A stretch of 14,066 nt of DNA from assembly GCA_946618265.1 (NCBI GenBank), contig CAMOLA010000054.1:1-14066 (forward strand), in the 5' to 3' direction. Of the stretch, positions 1-6,019 are shown in pieces. Numbering within the stretch: position 1 is the first letter of the stretch; every line of letters begins with the position of its first letter. The position numbers and the translations under genes were made by a program. The notes under the pieces were generated by a model, which had not been told where the DNA came from, did not search any database, and saw nothing but the letters and a program-made list of their open reading frames with translations. The stretch is from an uncultured Eggerthellaceae bacterium (GTDB lineage: Bacteria; Actinomycetota; Coriobacteriia; Coriobacteriales; Eggerthellaceae).

Positions 1-131
1 CCACAGCATCTCCCCCTCGCCTCACCCGCATAGCCGCGTTCTATGGGCGCGGTTCGCAGGCGGGAAAAGCGAGCCGGGCCCCGCAGGGGGCGTCCCCCGC
101 CGAGGCTGGAACGGTTGCCCTGGAGGCCTGT
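1..131 (+). repeat. Dispersed GC-rich repeat, copy 1 (downstream of rluB)
   Basis: This non-coding stretch recurs twice elsewhere in the window. Bases 1-55 match 3324-3378 exactly in inverted orientation. Bases 76-131 match the 3251-3306 arm with one mismatch. Bases 47-131 are identical, 85 of 85, to 3417-3501 in the same orientation. It therefore looks modular: two conserved arms around a variable centre (56-75). It contains GC-rich hairpins such as GGGGG-CGT-CCCCC. The copy may continue past the left edge of the window. It begins six bases after the rluB stop codon, so it may act as a 3' end or terminator element for that operon, but I see no clean T-tract. No transposase or ORF with recognisable content is present. 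Confidence 0.9.
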
Positions 132-137
132 TTCGAT

Positions 138-920
138 CTAGTCGGTTATGGCGGCCTTGAGGAGCGCGACTTCGTCCGCGCTGAGCTCGCGCCACTTTCC
201 GGGCTTGAGCTTCCCGAGGGAAAGCGGGCCAAACGTCTCGCGATGAAGGGACTTCACCGGATGCCCCACGGCTTCGAACATGCGCTTGACCTGATGGTAG
301 CGGCCTTCGTGCACGGTGATCCTCACGACGTCCCGCGCACCCCCGACAAGCTCGACTTCCGCGGGCTGCGTCGGGCCGTCGTCGAGCTCGACGCCGTGGC
401 GCAGCATGTCGGCCTGCTTGTCGGTCAAGCTGCCTTTTATGCACGCGCGGTACGTCTTGGGCACATGGTGGCTCGGATGCAGCAGGCCGTGCCCGAGCGC
501 GCCGTCGGTCGAGAACAGCAGCAGGCCCGTCGTGTCGGCATCGAGCCTTCCGATCGGGTACAGCGCGGGGTATTCGTCGAGGGGCACGATATCGGCCACG
601 ATCGGACGGTCCGACTGCGCCTTCATCGTGGTTATGACGCCAGCCGGCTTGTGCAGCATGATCGTCACAGGCTCATCTGCCAAGCTGACCACGCGCCCGT
701 CCACGCGCACCTCGTCGACGAGCGGATCGACCTTCGCGCCGAGCTCGCTCACGACGGCGCCGTTGACGCTCACCTTGCCGGCGGTCATGAGGTTTTCGGA
801 CGCGCGCCGCGATGCGACGCCCGCGCGCGCCAGGAACTTCTGCAGCCGCATGGGCACGACCTTGCCGCCGCGCCCGTCGTCCGGCCGGTCGTCATAGCGT
901 ATCTCGTCTTGCCCTGGCAT
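138..920 (-). CDS. rluB: RluB-type 23S rRNA pseudouridine synthase
   Basis: A 260-residue RsuA/RluB-family pseudouridine synthase. These enzymes isomerise a specific uridine to pseudouridine; RluB acts on 23S rRNA near the peptidyl-transferase centre. An S4 RNA-binding domain starts at MRLQKFLARAGVASRR (about residues 24-70). The catalytic domain follows, with HKPAG at 90-94, the signature GRLDADTTGLLLFSTDG at 124-140 (catalytic Asp about 127) and EGRYHQVKRM at 205-214. I chose the ATG at 920 because AAGGG lies seven bases upstream and it begins 34 bases after the scpB stop. An ATG at 965 would overlap scpB, and one at 851, directly at the S4 domain, has a weaker ribosome site. The extra 23 N-terminal residues are acidic and probably disordered. 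RluB rather than RsuA or RluE is inferred from the scpA-scpB neighbourhood. The TAG stop lies six bases from repeat copy 1. Confidence 0.93.
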   Translation of the reverse strand: MPGQDEIRYDDRPDDGRGGKVVPMRLQKFLARAGVASRRASENLMTAGKVSVNGAVVSELGAKVDPLVDEVRVDGRVVSLADEPVTIMLHKPAGVITTMKAQSDRPIVADIVPLDEYPALYPIGRLDADTTGLLLFSTDGALGHGLLHPSHHVPKTYRACIKGSLTDKQADMLRHGVELDDGPTQPAEVELVGGARDVVRITVHEGRYHQVKRMFEAVGHPVKSLHRETFGPLSLGKLKPGKWRELSADEVALLKAAITD

Positions 921-954
921 GGCGCAACCCTTCCCCGTCGTCGAGCCGATGACG

Positions 955-1665
955 TTATTCGTCATCGGTATCGAACGTCAAGTTGTCGAAGTCTATCTTC
1001 TCGACGACTCCGAAGAGGTTGGCCTGGGCATCGGCCGCCATGCGCTCGGGAGACGGGAGGTCGCGCTCGTCGACGACGATCTCCGGCTCCGTCGGCGCAC
1101 CCAGGCGCTCGCGGATGAGACGCACCGTCTTCTCGTCGGCGGCGAACTCCTCGAGGGGCGGGAGGTCCGCCGTCGACTTGAGACCGTACTTCTCGAGGAA
1201 CGTCCGCGTCGTGGCGTACAGCACGGGATTGCCCGGCGTGTCGGCGGTTCCCGCCTCGCGCAGATAGCCGCGCTCGACGAGGGTCGCGATCGGACCGTCC
1301 GACGTCACGCCGCGAATGGCCGAAACCTGCGCGCGAGTGACCGGCTGGGAATAGGCCACGATCGCGAGCGTCTCGAGCGCCGCGTTCGACAGGCGGCGGG
1401 TGTCCCACGACAACACGTACTTCTCGACGAGCTCGTGGAAAGCGGGATGGGTGAACAGGCGCCATCCGCCCGCCACCTCGCGGAGCTGCACGCCCCGGTT
1501 GCCCTCGTCGAGACTGCGCTGCAAGCTCTCGAGGGCTTCCTCGATTTCCTCGACGTTCTCGTCGAACATGTTCGCGAGGACGATCGCGCTCACCGGCTCG
1601 TCGCTCACGAACAGCAAGGCCTCAATCGCCGCGGGCAGCTGCTCCAAGGTCACGCCTTCTACCAT
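955..1665 (-). CDS. scpB: Segregation and condensation protein B
   Basis: A 236-residue ScpB. In the family it forms a dimer of tandem winged-helix domains that binds the linker of the kleisin ScpA, and with SMC it compacts and segregates the chromosome near the origin. The sequence has the expected N-terminal pattern (LPAAIEALLFVSDEPVS, about 9-25), the segment GWRLFTHPAFHELV, and the conserved second winged helix LSNAALETLAIVAYSQPVTRAQVSAIRGV (about 92-120) followed by LVERGYLREAG. The roughly 60-residue C-terminal tail is acidic and low in predicted structure. It starts 36 bases after the scpA stop. The ribosome site is modest (GAGAG very close to ATG, GGGGG further upstream), which suggests translational coupling. 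Length and order are ordinary for the family. Confidence 0.97.
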   Translation of the reverse strand: MVEGVTLEQLPAAIEALLFVSDEPVSAIVLANMFDENVEEIEEALESLQRSLDEGNRGVQLREVAGGWRLFTHPAFHELVEKYVLSWDTRRLSNAALETLAIVAYSQPVTRAQVSAIRGVTSDGPIATLVERGYLREAGTADTPGNPVLYATTRTFLEKYGLKSTADLPPLEEFAADEKTVRLIRERLGAPTEPEIVVDERDLPSPERMAADAQANLFGVVEKIDFDNLTFDTDDE

Positions 1666-1701
1666 GCTCTCAATTCCCCCGTTTCCCGGCCGTCACGCCG
1701 C

Positions 1702-2478
1702 TTACGACGCGTCCGCATCGTCATCGAACTCCAATTCCCCCGACCCCTCGATATAGGCGATGTCGATATCCCCGAAAGGCTCGTCTTGCACGACTTTGAC
1801 CATCGACCGCTTGTAGAGCTCGAGGACCGCGAGGAACGTCACGACCACGATCGCGGTCGGCGTCTCGTCGTTCACGAGCTCGGAAAACCTCATGTGCCCC
1901 TTGTTCCGAATGCGCGCATGCAACGCCCGCACGTGAACCTCGACGGGAATGGGCTTGCTCGCTATGTGCTCGGACTCGAGCAGCGCGACCTCGCGCCGCG
2001 CATACGCGCCGACCGCGAGATAGGCAAGCGACTCGAGCGGCACGTCGCGCAAGAAGTCAGGCATCGCCGCCATGAACTCGGCATCGGGCCCATAGGGACG
2101 CGCATGCAACCGCGACTGCGCCTGCTCGCGGGCGTCGAGCATCGATGCGGCGTTCTTGAACTTCTTGTACTCGAGCAACCGCTCGACCAGAATCTCGCGC
2201 GCCTCGTTGGGCGGCAGCTCGGCGATCTCCTCTTCGGCCTCGTCCTTCGCGCGCGGAATGAGGCTCGCCGCCTTGATTTCGAGCAGCGTCGACGCCACGA
2301 GCAGGAAATCGCTCGCCACGTCGAGGTCGACGATGCGCAACCGCGATATCTCGTCGAGGTACTGGTCGGCGATCTGGGCGATCGATATCGAGCCGATGTC
2401 GACCCGCTGCCTGCTGACGAGGTACAGCAGGATATCGAACGGCCCTTCGAAATTGTCGGTGCGAACGCGATACGACAT
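1702..2478 (-). CDS. scpA: Segregation and condensation protein A (kleisin)
   Basis: A 258-residue ScpA, the kleisin that bridges the SMC heads and recruits ScpB. The N-terminal signature NFEGPFDILLYLVSRQRVDIGSI (about residues 9-31) matches the family's F-x-GP-x-D-x-LL pattern, and SDFLLVASTLLEIKAASLIP (about 57-76) is the second conserved helical block. The C-terminal winged helix that contacts the SMC cap is near RFSELVNDETPTAIVVVTFLAVLELYK. The protein ends in a short acidic tail. I chose the ATG at 2478 because it gives the standard family N-terminus; the reading frame stays open far upstream but only as antisense-free noise across the protease gene. The start is two bases after the upstream M50 stop codon, with no strong ribosome site, which implies coupled translation. 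Confidence 0.97.
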   Translation of the reverse strand: MSYRVRTDNFEGPFDILLYLVSRQRVDIGSISIAQIADQYLDEISRLRIVDLDVASDFLLVASTLLEIKAASLIPRAKDEAEEEIAELPPNEAREILVERLLEYKKFKNAASMLDAREQAQSRLHARPYGPDAEFMAAMPDFLRDVPLESLAYLAVGAYARREVALLESEHIASKPIPVEVHVRALHARIRNKGHMRFSELVNDETPTAIVVVTFLAVLELYKRSMVKVVQDEPFGDIDIAYIEGSGELEFDDDADAS

Positions 2479-2480
2479 GG

Positions 2481-3161
2481 CTAGTAGGGGAACAGGAGGT
2501 CGAACAAGTTGTACGCCGTCACGTCCAGATACGCGCCGATGGGATTGACGTGCAGGATCTCGGGCACGAGGATCACCACGACCAGGAAGATCGGCAAAGC
2601 GTACTGCTGGATCTTGTAGTACGTGGACAGATGCTCGATCGGGCAGAAGAACGCGAAGATCGACGAACCGTCCAGAGGCGGTATGGGCAAAAGGTTGAAG
2701 AACAACAGGAAGAGGTTGATCAGCACGTAGTAAGGCAGGAAATACAGGAACAGGTAGCGCAGGATCTCGCTCGACCCCGTTATCTGCCCCAGCGGCAGGT
2801 ACGTGTAGCACGCCCACGCCACAGCTGCGCCGACGAGCGCCTGCAGCAAGTTGGCGGCGGGGCCCGCAAGCCCGACGATCAAGTCACCCTTGCGCGGGTT
2901 CTCGAAATACTGCGGATTGTACGGCACGGGCTTGGCGTAGCCGAATATCGGCATGTTCATGGACATGAGCAACAGCGGCATGATGACCGTGCCGAATGGG
3001 TCGACGTGACGTATGGGGTTGAACGAGATTCGCCCCTGGCTCTTGGCGGTCGGGTCGCCGAGCTTGTACGCAGCAAACGCATGCCCCATCTCGTGAAGCA
3101 CGATGGCGGGCACGAACGCGAAAATCGAGCAGACTATGTACGGAATCGATAAACCTGTCAT
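2481..3161 (-). CDS. M50 (site-2-protease-like) membrane metalloprotease
   Basis: A 226-residue polytopic membrane protein of peptidase family M50. These zinc metalloproteases cut substrates within or near the membrane. The zinc motif HEMGH is at residues 23-27 in the first hydrophobic segment, followed by the AFAAYKLGDPTAKSQGR stretch typical of the short, PDZ-less bacterial subgroup. The third metal ligand is expected at D164 in the NLLPIPPLDG motif (156-165). Further hydrophobic segments lie around 55-72, 95-122, 136-160 and 187-206. The ATG at 3161 gives the usual N-terminus; no clear Shine-Dalgarno is visible, and the open frame upstream runs into repeat DNA. The gene leads the scpA-scpB-rluB cluster and its stop is two bases before scpA. 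This placement is common in several Gram-positive lineages, but a functional link with condensin is not established. The substrate is unknown. Confidence 0.93.
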   Translation of the reverse strand: MTGLSIPYIVCSIFAFVPAIVLHEMGHAFAAYKLGDPTAKSQGRISFNPIRHVDPFGTVIMPLLLMSMNMPIFGYAKPVPYNPQYFENPRKGDLIVGLAGPAANLLQALVGAAVAWACYTYLPLGQITGSSEILRYLFLYFLPYYVLINLFLLFFNLLPIPPLDGSSIFAFFCPIEHLSTYYKIQQYALPIFLVVVILVPEILHVNPIGAYLDVTAYNLFDLLFPY

Positions 3162-3250
3162 GAGCACATGATATCGCCGTTCCCCAACCCGTCGGCCTTC
3201 AACCCGAAGACTCCACGTCAAAACGCCAAGAACCCAATCCGAGTTCGGAG

Positions 3251-3378
3251 ACAGGCCTCCAGGGCAACCGTTCCAGCCTCGGCGGGGGACGCCCTCTGCG
3301 GGGCCCTCGCGAGCGCCGCCGGAGAACCGCGCCCATAGAACGCGGCTATGCGGGTGAGGCGAGGGGGAGATGCTGTGG
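3251..3378 (-). repeat. Dispersed GC-rich repeat, copy 2 (inverted)
   Basis: This is the reverse-orientation copy of 1-131. Bases 3324-3378 equal 1-55 exactly and 3251-3306 equal 76-131 with one difference. The central 3307-3323 (17 bases) is unrelated to the central 20 bases of copy 1. The exact flanks around a replaced centre show that the element has conserved arms and a variable middle. It lies between the second lipoprotein and the M50 gene and faces copy 3. Confidence 0.92.
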
Positions 3379-3403
3379 GAGAGCCACTCGCGCGCCTCCA
3401 TCA

Positions 3404-3501
3404 AGCCGCGTTCCTTGCGCGGTTCGCAGGCGGGAAAAGCGAGCCGGGCCCCGCAGGGGGCGTCCCCCGCCGAGGCTGGAACGGTTGCCCTGGAGGCCTG
3501 T
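3404..3501 (+). repeat. Dispersed GC-rich repeat, copy 3 (partial)
   Basis: Bases 3417-3501 are identical to 47-131 over 85 bp, including the copy-1 type of centre. Bases 3404-3413 match 32-41, and a small indel (tatgg against ctt) lies between. The outermost 31 bases of copy 1 have no clear counterpart, so this copy is shorter. Its outer edge sits next to the stop codon of the second lipoprotein, as copy 1 does at rluB. Confidence 0.92.
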
Positions 3502-3508
3502 CTCCGAA

Positions 3509-4468
3509 CTATTCGGAATACTCCTCGTCGTAGGAAACGTCTCCACTCCCGTCGCCCGAGGATTCGGACTCGTCGCTTTCTCCGGTTATCATCTGCTTGA
3601 CGGAGATGGTCGCTTCCGGCCCATCTTCGACATCGGTCGCGTTGTAGTCGTGGAACGTGCTCTTGTACGACGATGCGTAGTCGGACCCTGCGACCTTCGC
3701 CGTCAGCTCGGTCAACAGATTGTCTGCGTTGACGTGGTACTCGAGCTCGACCGTCTTCAGCTTCGCGGTCTTCGGCATCTGCGAGATGGGGTTGCCCGCG
3801 GCGTTGGCCGACGCGAACTTCGCGGGATCGCATACGACCTTGTACGTGGCCCCTCCGTCGCCCTCCTCTTTCTGGATGTCGTCAACTGCATCCCTGAACA
3901 GCGACAGGTCCGCCATCTGGTAGCGAATGAGCGAAAGGACGTCCCCGTATTGGGGCATCTTGAACTCGGCGAGCTTGCCGCTTGCCGCCTGGCTGTCCAT
4001 GACCATCACGGCATCGTCGCCCTTGGCGTAGAACTCGAAGACGGTATCGCCCTCTTCGACCCGCGTCTGCATGCGCACGGCATCGCCCGAGCGGTCGCAT
4101 TTCGCAGAGATGACGATGTCGCCGCCTTCTTCCCCGCTTTCGTCCGACCCGTACTCGTCGGCGTATCCTTCGTCGAAGCTCGACTCGTCTTCGGAGCTCT
4201 CGAACTCCTCGTAGTCTTCGCCGCTGACTTTCCCCGCATCCTGGCCGGCAGGCTGAATGCTCAACGACCCCACGGCATCGACCGTGACCGATTGGTACCC
4301 TTCGTTGCCGATGGCCGATTCGACCTCTGACATGAGCTGCTCTTTCTGAGCTTGCACCGGATCGACTTCCTCCGCCGGTTTCTCCGCTTGCTGGGAGCAG
4401 CCCGCAAGCGCGGCACCGCATAGCAGCACGGCAACCAGGATAGCGAGATACGCTTTCGCCTGCTTCAT
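3509..4468 (-). CDS. Secreted lipoprotein B, paralogue of the upstream lipoprotein
   Basis: A 319-residue predicted lipoprotein. The signal peptide has a short basic start, a hydrophobic core and the lipobox LAGC with the lipidated cysteine at residue 24. A short conserved segment with GYQSVTVDAVGSLSI (about 57-71) is followed by a Glu/Ser/Asp-rich linker (about 75-116), then a core from about 118 to 290 that aligns without gaps to the neighbouring lipoprotein around SAKCD (C124) and KVVCDP (C213). The tail is acidic. I chose the ATG at 4468, which gives a normal lipoprotein n-region, over a GTG five codons upstream; GGGG lies five bases before the ATG. It follows lipoprotein A by 69 bases, so they are probably co-transcribed. 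I do not recognise the family; a LolA/LppX-like fold is possible but not shown. The TAG stop lies at the edge of a repeat. Confidence 0.9.
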   Translation of the reverse strand: MKQAKAYLAILVAVLLCGAALAGCSQQAEKPAEEVDPVQAQKEQLMSEVESAIGNEGYQSVTVDAVGSLSIQPAGQDAGKVSGEDYEEFESSEDESSFDEGYADEYGSDESGEEGGDIVISAKCDRSGDAVRMQTRVEEGDTVFEFYAKGDDAVMVMDSQAASGKLAEFKMPQYGDVLSLIRYQMADLSLFRDAVDDIQKEEGDGGATYKVVCDPAKFASANAAGNPISQMPKTAKLKTVELEYHVNADNLLTELTAKVAGSDYASSYKSTFHDYNATDVEDGPEATISVKQMITGESDESESSGDGSGDVSYDEEYSE

Positions 4469-4537
4469 GTATACCCCGTTCACTCGAGCGTTTTCGATAT
4501 GACTGGCTTTCGTGCGCTTAACCGCGAAATCGGCTGG

Positions 4538-5788
4538 TTACTCGGTCTCGTCGCCCGCGCTGTCGGCGTCTTCGGCTCCATCGCTTTCGGCGTCGGCACC
4601 GGTATCGGCGTCGGTCTCGGTTTCGGATTCGTCGCCGGAATCGCTGTAATCTTCGTACTCGCTATAGTCGTCGTACTCGCTGCTCTCGTCATTGGAACTG
4701 GAAAGGTCAGGCGTCACCTCGACCTTCGTCGTATCGTAATCGGTGAGCTTGCTCTCGTATTGGGCGAAGAACTCCGGCCCGCGCACGTTGGTCTCGACGG
4801 CCATCAGACGCCTGCTCGTGTCGAACGTGTAGACGATCTCGGCAGATTCCAGCTTCATCGAGCGGTTGTACTTCGAAAACACCGTCGTCGCGTCATTGTC
4901 CTCTGCGAACACCTGCGGATCGCAGGTGACCTTGTACACGATCTTCGTATCGTCCGTCGTCGCCTCGATGTTCTCGATTGCATCTTCGAACAACGTGACG
5001 TCAGCGGCCTGCGATTGGATGATCGCCTTCACGTCGGCGTACTGCGACATGCCGAGCTTCTCGACCGTGCCTTCCGTCACCTGGCCGTCGCGCACCAGGG
5101 AGGCTTTCGTTCCGTCGATGTAGAGCTCGACGCTCCTGCCCGCCACGTCGATGGCCGCCTGGGTCTTCGGCGCGCTCCCCGACAGGTCGCACTTCGCGAC
5201 GACGCTGAGACCGTCGCCGGCTTCGTCGGATGCGGCCTCGCTGCTGCTTGCGCCTGCAGACGACGCGCTCTGAGTCCCCTCCGCGTCGCTCTCGCTCGAT
5301 TCCTCGCTCTTGTCGAGCGCGCTCGAATCGTCGATCGAGTCTTCCTCGCTCGATTCGTCAACCGATTCGCTGCTATCGTCCGATGCGGCCGATTTGCTCC
5401 CAGACGAAGCCGAGCTTTCCAGCCCTTCCTCGGATTCGCTCGAGCTGTCGGCTGCATCAGCGCTTGCAGACTGCGCCGACGGGCTCGAGGCGCCCAAACT
5501 CGACAGGCTTCCAGAATCAGAGGACTCCGCCATCGCGGCGGCCTCGGACCCGATGCTCGAAATGCCGTTCATCTGGATGGTGACGGACTTGAAGCCGTCA
5601 CCGGGAAGCTGCGTCTTGAGCTCGTTCAGGAGATTCTCCTGCGTCGAGGGCGGCAGCTCCTGCGAGCTTGCCGCCGATTGCGATGACTGTTCCTGCGACT
5701 GTTGCTGTTGCCCCGCACAGCCTGCGAGCGTCACCATGAGCACCGCCGCCACGAGCACTCCGACCATGCGCTTTCCCGTTTTCTTCAT
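4538..5788 (-). CDS. Secreted lipoprotein A with Ser/acidic linker and acidic tail
   Basis: A 416-residue predicted lipoprotein. The signal peptide starts MKKTGKR and the lipobox LAGC puts the lipidated cysteine at residue 24. A Gln/Ser-rich stalk leads to a conserved segment with GFKSVTIQMNGISSI (65-79). A linker of about 110 residues (about 83-193) made almost only of Ser, Ala, Glu, Asp and Gly follows. The core (about 195-362) holds VVAKCD (C200) and KVTCDP (C289). The last 50 or so residues are very acidic. I chose the ATG at 5788 because it gives the signal peptide and has AGGAA seven bases upstream; the open frame further upstream crosses the secY terminator. The 165 bases between the terminator and this start must hold its promoter, but I see no convincing -35/-10 pair there, only a 6-bp hairpin at 5871-5885. 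Function is unknown; surface binding or sensing is a guess. Confidence 0.9.
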   Translation of the reverse strand: MKKTGKRMVGVLVAAVLMVTLAGCAGQQQQSQEQSSQSAASSQELPPSTQENLLNELKTQLPGDGFKSVTIQMNGISSIGSEAAAMAESSDSGSLSSLGASSPSAQSASADAADSSSESEEGLESSASSGSKSAASDDSSESVDESSEEDSIDDSSALDKSEESSESDAEGTQSASSAGASSSEAASDEAGDGLSVVAKCDLSGSAPKTQAAIDVAGRSVELYIDGTKASLVRDGQVTEGTVEKLGMSQYADVKAIIQSQAADVTLFEDAIENIEATTDDTKIVYKVTCDPQVFAEDNDATTVFSKYNRSMKLESAEIVYTFDTSRRLMAVETNVRGPEFFAQYESKLTDYDTTKVEVTPDLSSSNDESSEYDDYSEYEDYSDSGDESETETDADTGADAESDGAEDADSAGDETE

Positions 5789-5952
5789 TCTTGCATTCCT
5801 CGTCTCGTTACGTGCGCGCCCCTCCCCCCTGGAGCTGGCGCTTTTCGTCCAATTGCAAAGGATAACGCTCTGAGTTCGAAACTCAAGCATTAACCTTGCA
5901 CCAATCAAAAAAAGAAAGGCACTATCCACTTCCCAGCGGTCAAAGAGCCAAC

Positions 5953-5991
5953 GCAACCAAAAGAAACGCCCCGGCATCGGCCAGGGCGTTT
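5953..5991 (-). terminator. Intrinsic terminator of the ribosomal protein-secY operon
   Basis: On the minus strand, just after secY, AAACGCCC and GGGCGTTT form an 8-bp stem (5964-5971 with 5984-5991). After one mismatch, three more GC-rich pairs follow and close an ATCG tetraloop. The stem is followed directly by CTTTTGGTTG. This is a textbook Rho-independent terminator placed 28 bases after the secY stop codon. It isolates the ribosomal operon from the lipoprotein genes. Confidence 0.9.
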
Positions 5992-6019
5992 CGCGGTTAC
6001 CAATGGTCGCTCAAGCCGA

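Larger units (their letters stand above)
3162..3508. other. Gene-free spacer filled mostly by repeat DNA
   Basis: These 347 bases separate the second lipoprotein from the M50 gene. Bases 3242-3508 are almost entirely repeat copies 2 and 3. The remaining part, 3162-3241, must hold any promoter for the M50-scpA-scpB-rluB cluster unless transcription reads through from the lipoproteins. I find a TTGACG on the minus strand there but no acceptable -10 element at the right spacing, so I call no promoter. No tRNA, small ORF or riboswitch is visible. Confidence 0.8.
3242..3510. repeat. Large inverted repeat, 65-bp arms (64/65 match)
   Basis: The left arm 3242-3306 is the reverse complement of 3446-3510 with a single mismatch, at 3295. 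The interval between arms is 139 bp (3307-3445). The arms are the shared module of repeat copies 2 and 3 placed head to head. An RNA crossing this region in either direction could fold into a very stable long hairpin. The right arm ends inside the TAG stop codon (3509-3511) of the second lipoprotein gene. The interval contains the rest of copy 2 and a short unique stretch. Confidence 0.93.

Noticed and set aside
919..2484. Long plus-strand open frame of 521 codons opposite scpB and scpA
   Set aside because: It is antisense to two well-recognised genes, has Arg/Leu/Val/Asp-rich composition typical of the opposite strand of GC-rich codons, and shows no domain pattern.
1..3501. Insertion sequence or MITE with terminal inverted repeats and target duplication
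   Set aside because: No transposase, no clear terminal inverted repeats within one copy and no target duplication could be seen, so I call only a dispersed repeat.
3162..3833. Upstream extension of the M50 open frame through the repeats
   Set aside because: The frame is open by chance in GC-rich repeats and overlaps the lipoprotein B gene; the canonical M50 N-terminus begins at 3161.
3485..4330. Plus-strand open frame opposite lipoprotein B
   Set aside because: It is antisense to a gene with clear signal peptide and paralogy, and it starts inside the repeat.
4499..5686. Plus-strand open frame opposite lipoprotein A, with a hydrophobic start
   Set aside because: The hydrophobic Gly/Val/Ile stretch is the complement of the acidic tail codons (gac/gat to gtc/atc). 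The minus-strand frame has a signal peptide, ribosome site and paralogue.
5789..5952. Promoter for the lipoprotein pair, such as TTGAGT with TTATCC
   Set aside because: The spacing is only 15 bases and the hexamers match poorly; a promoter must exist here but I cannot place it.
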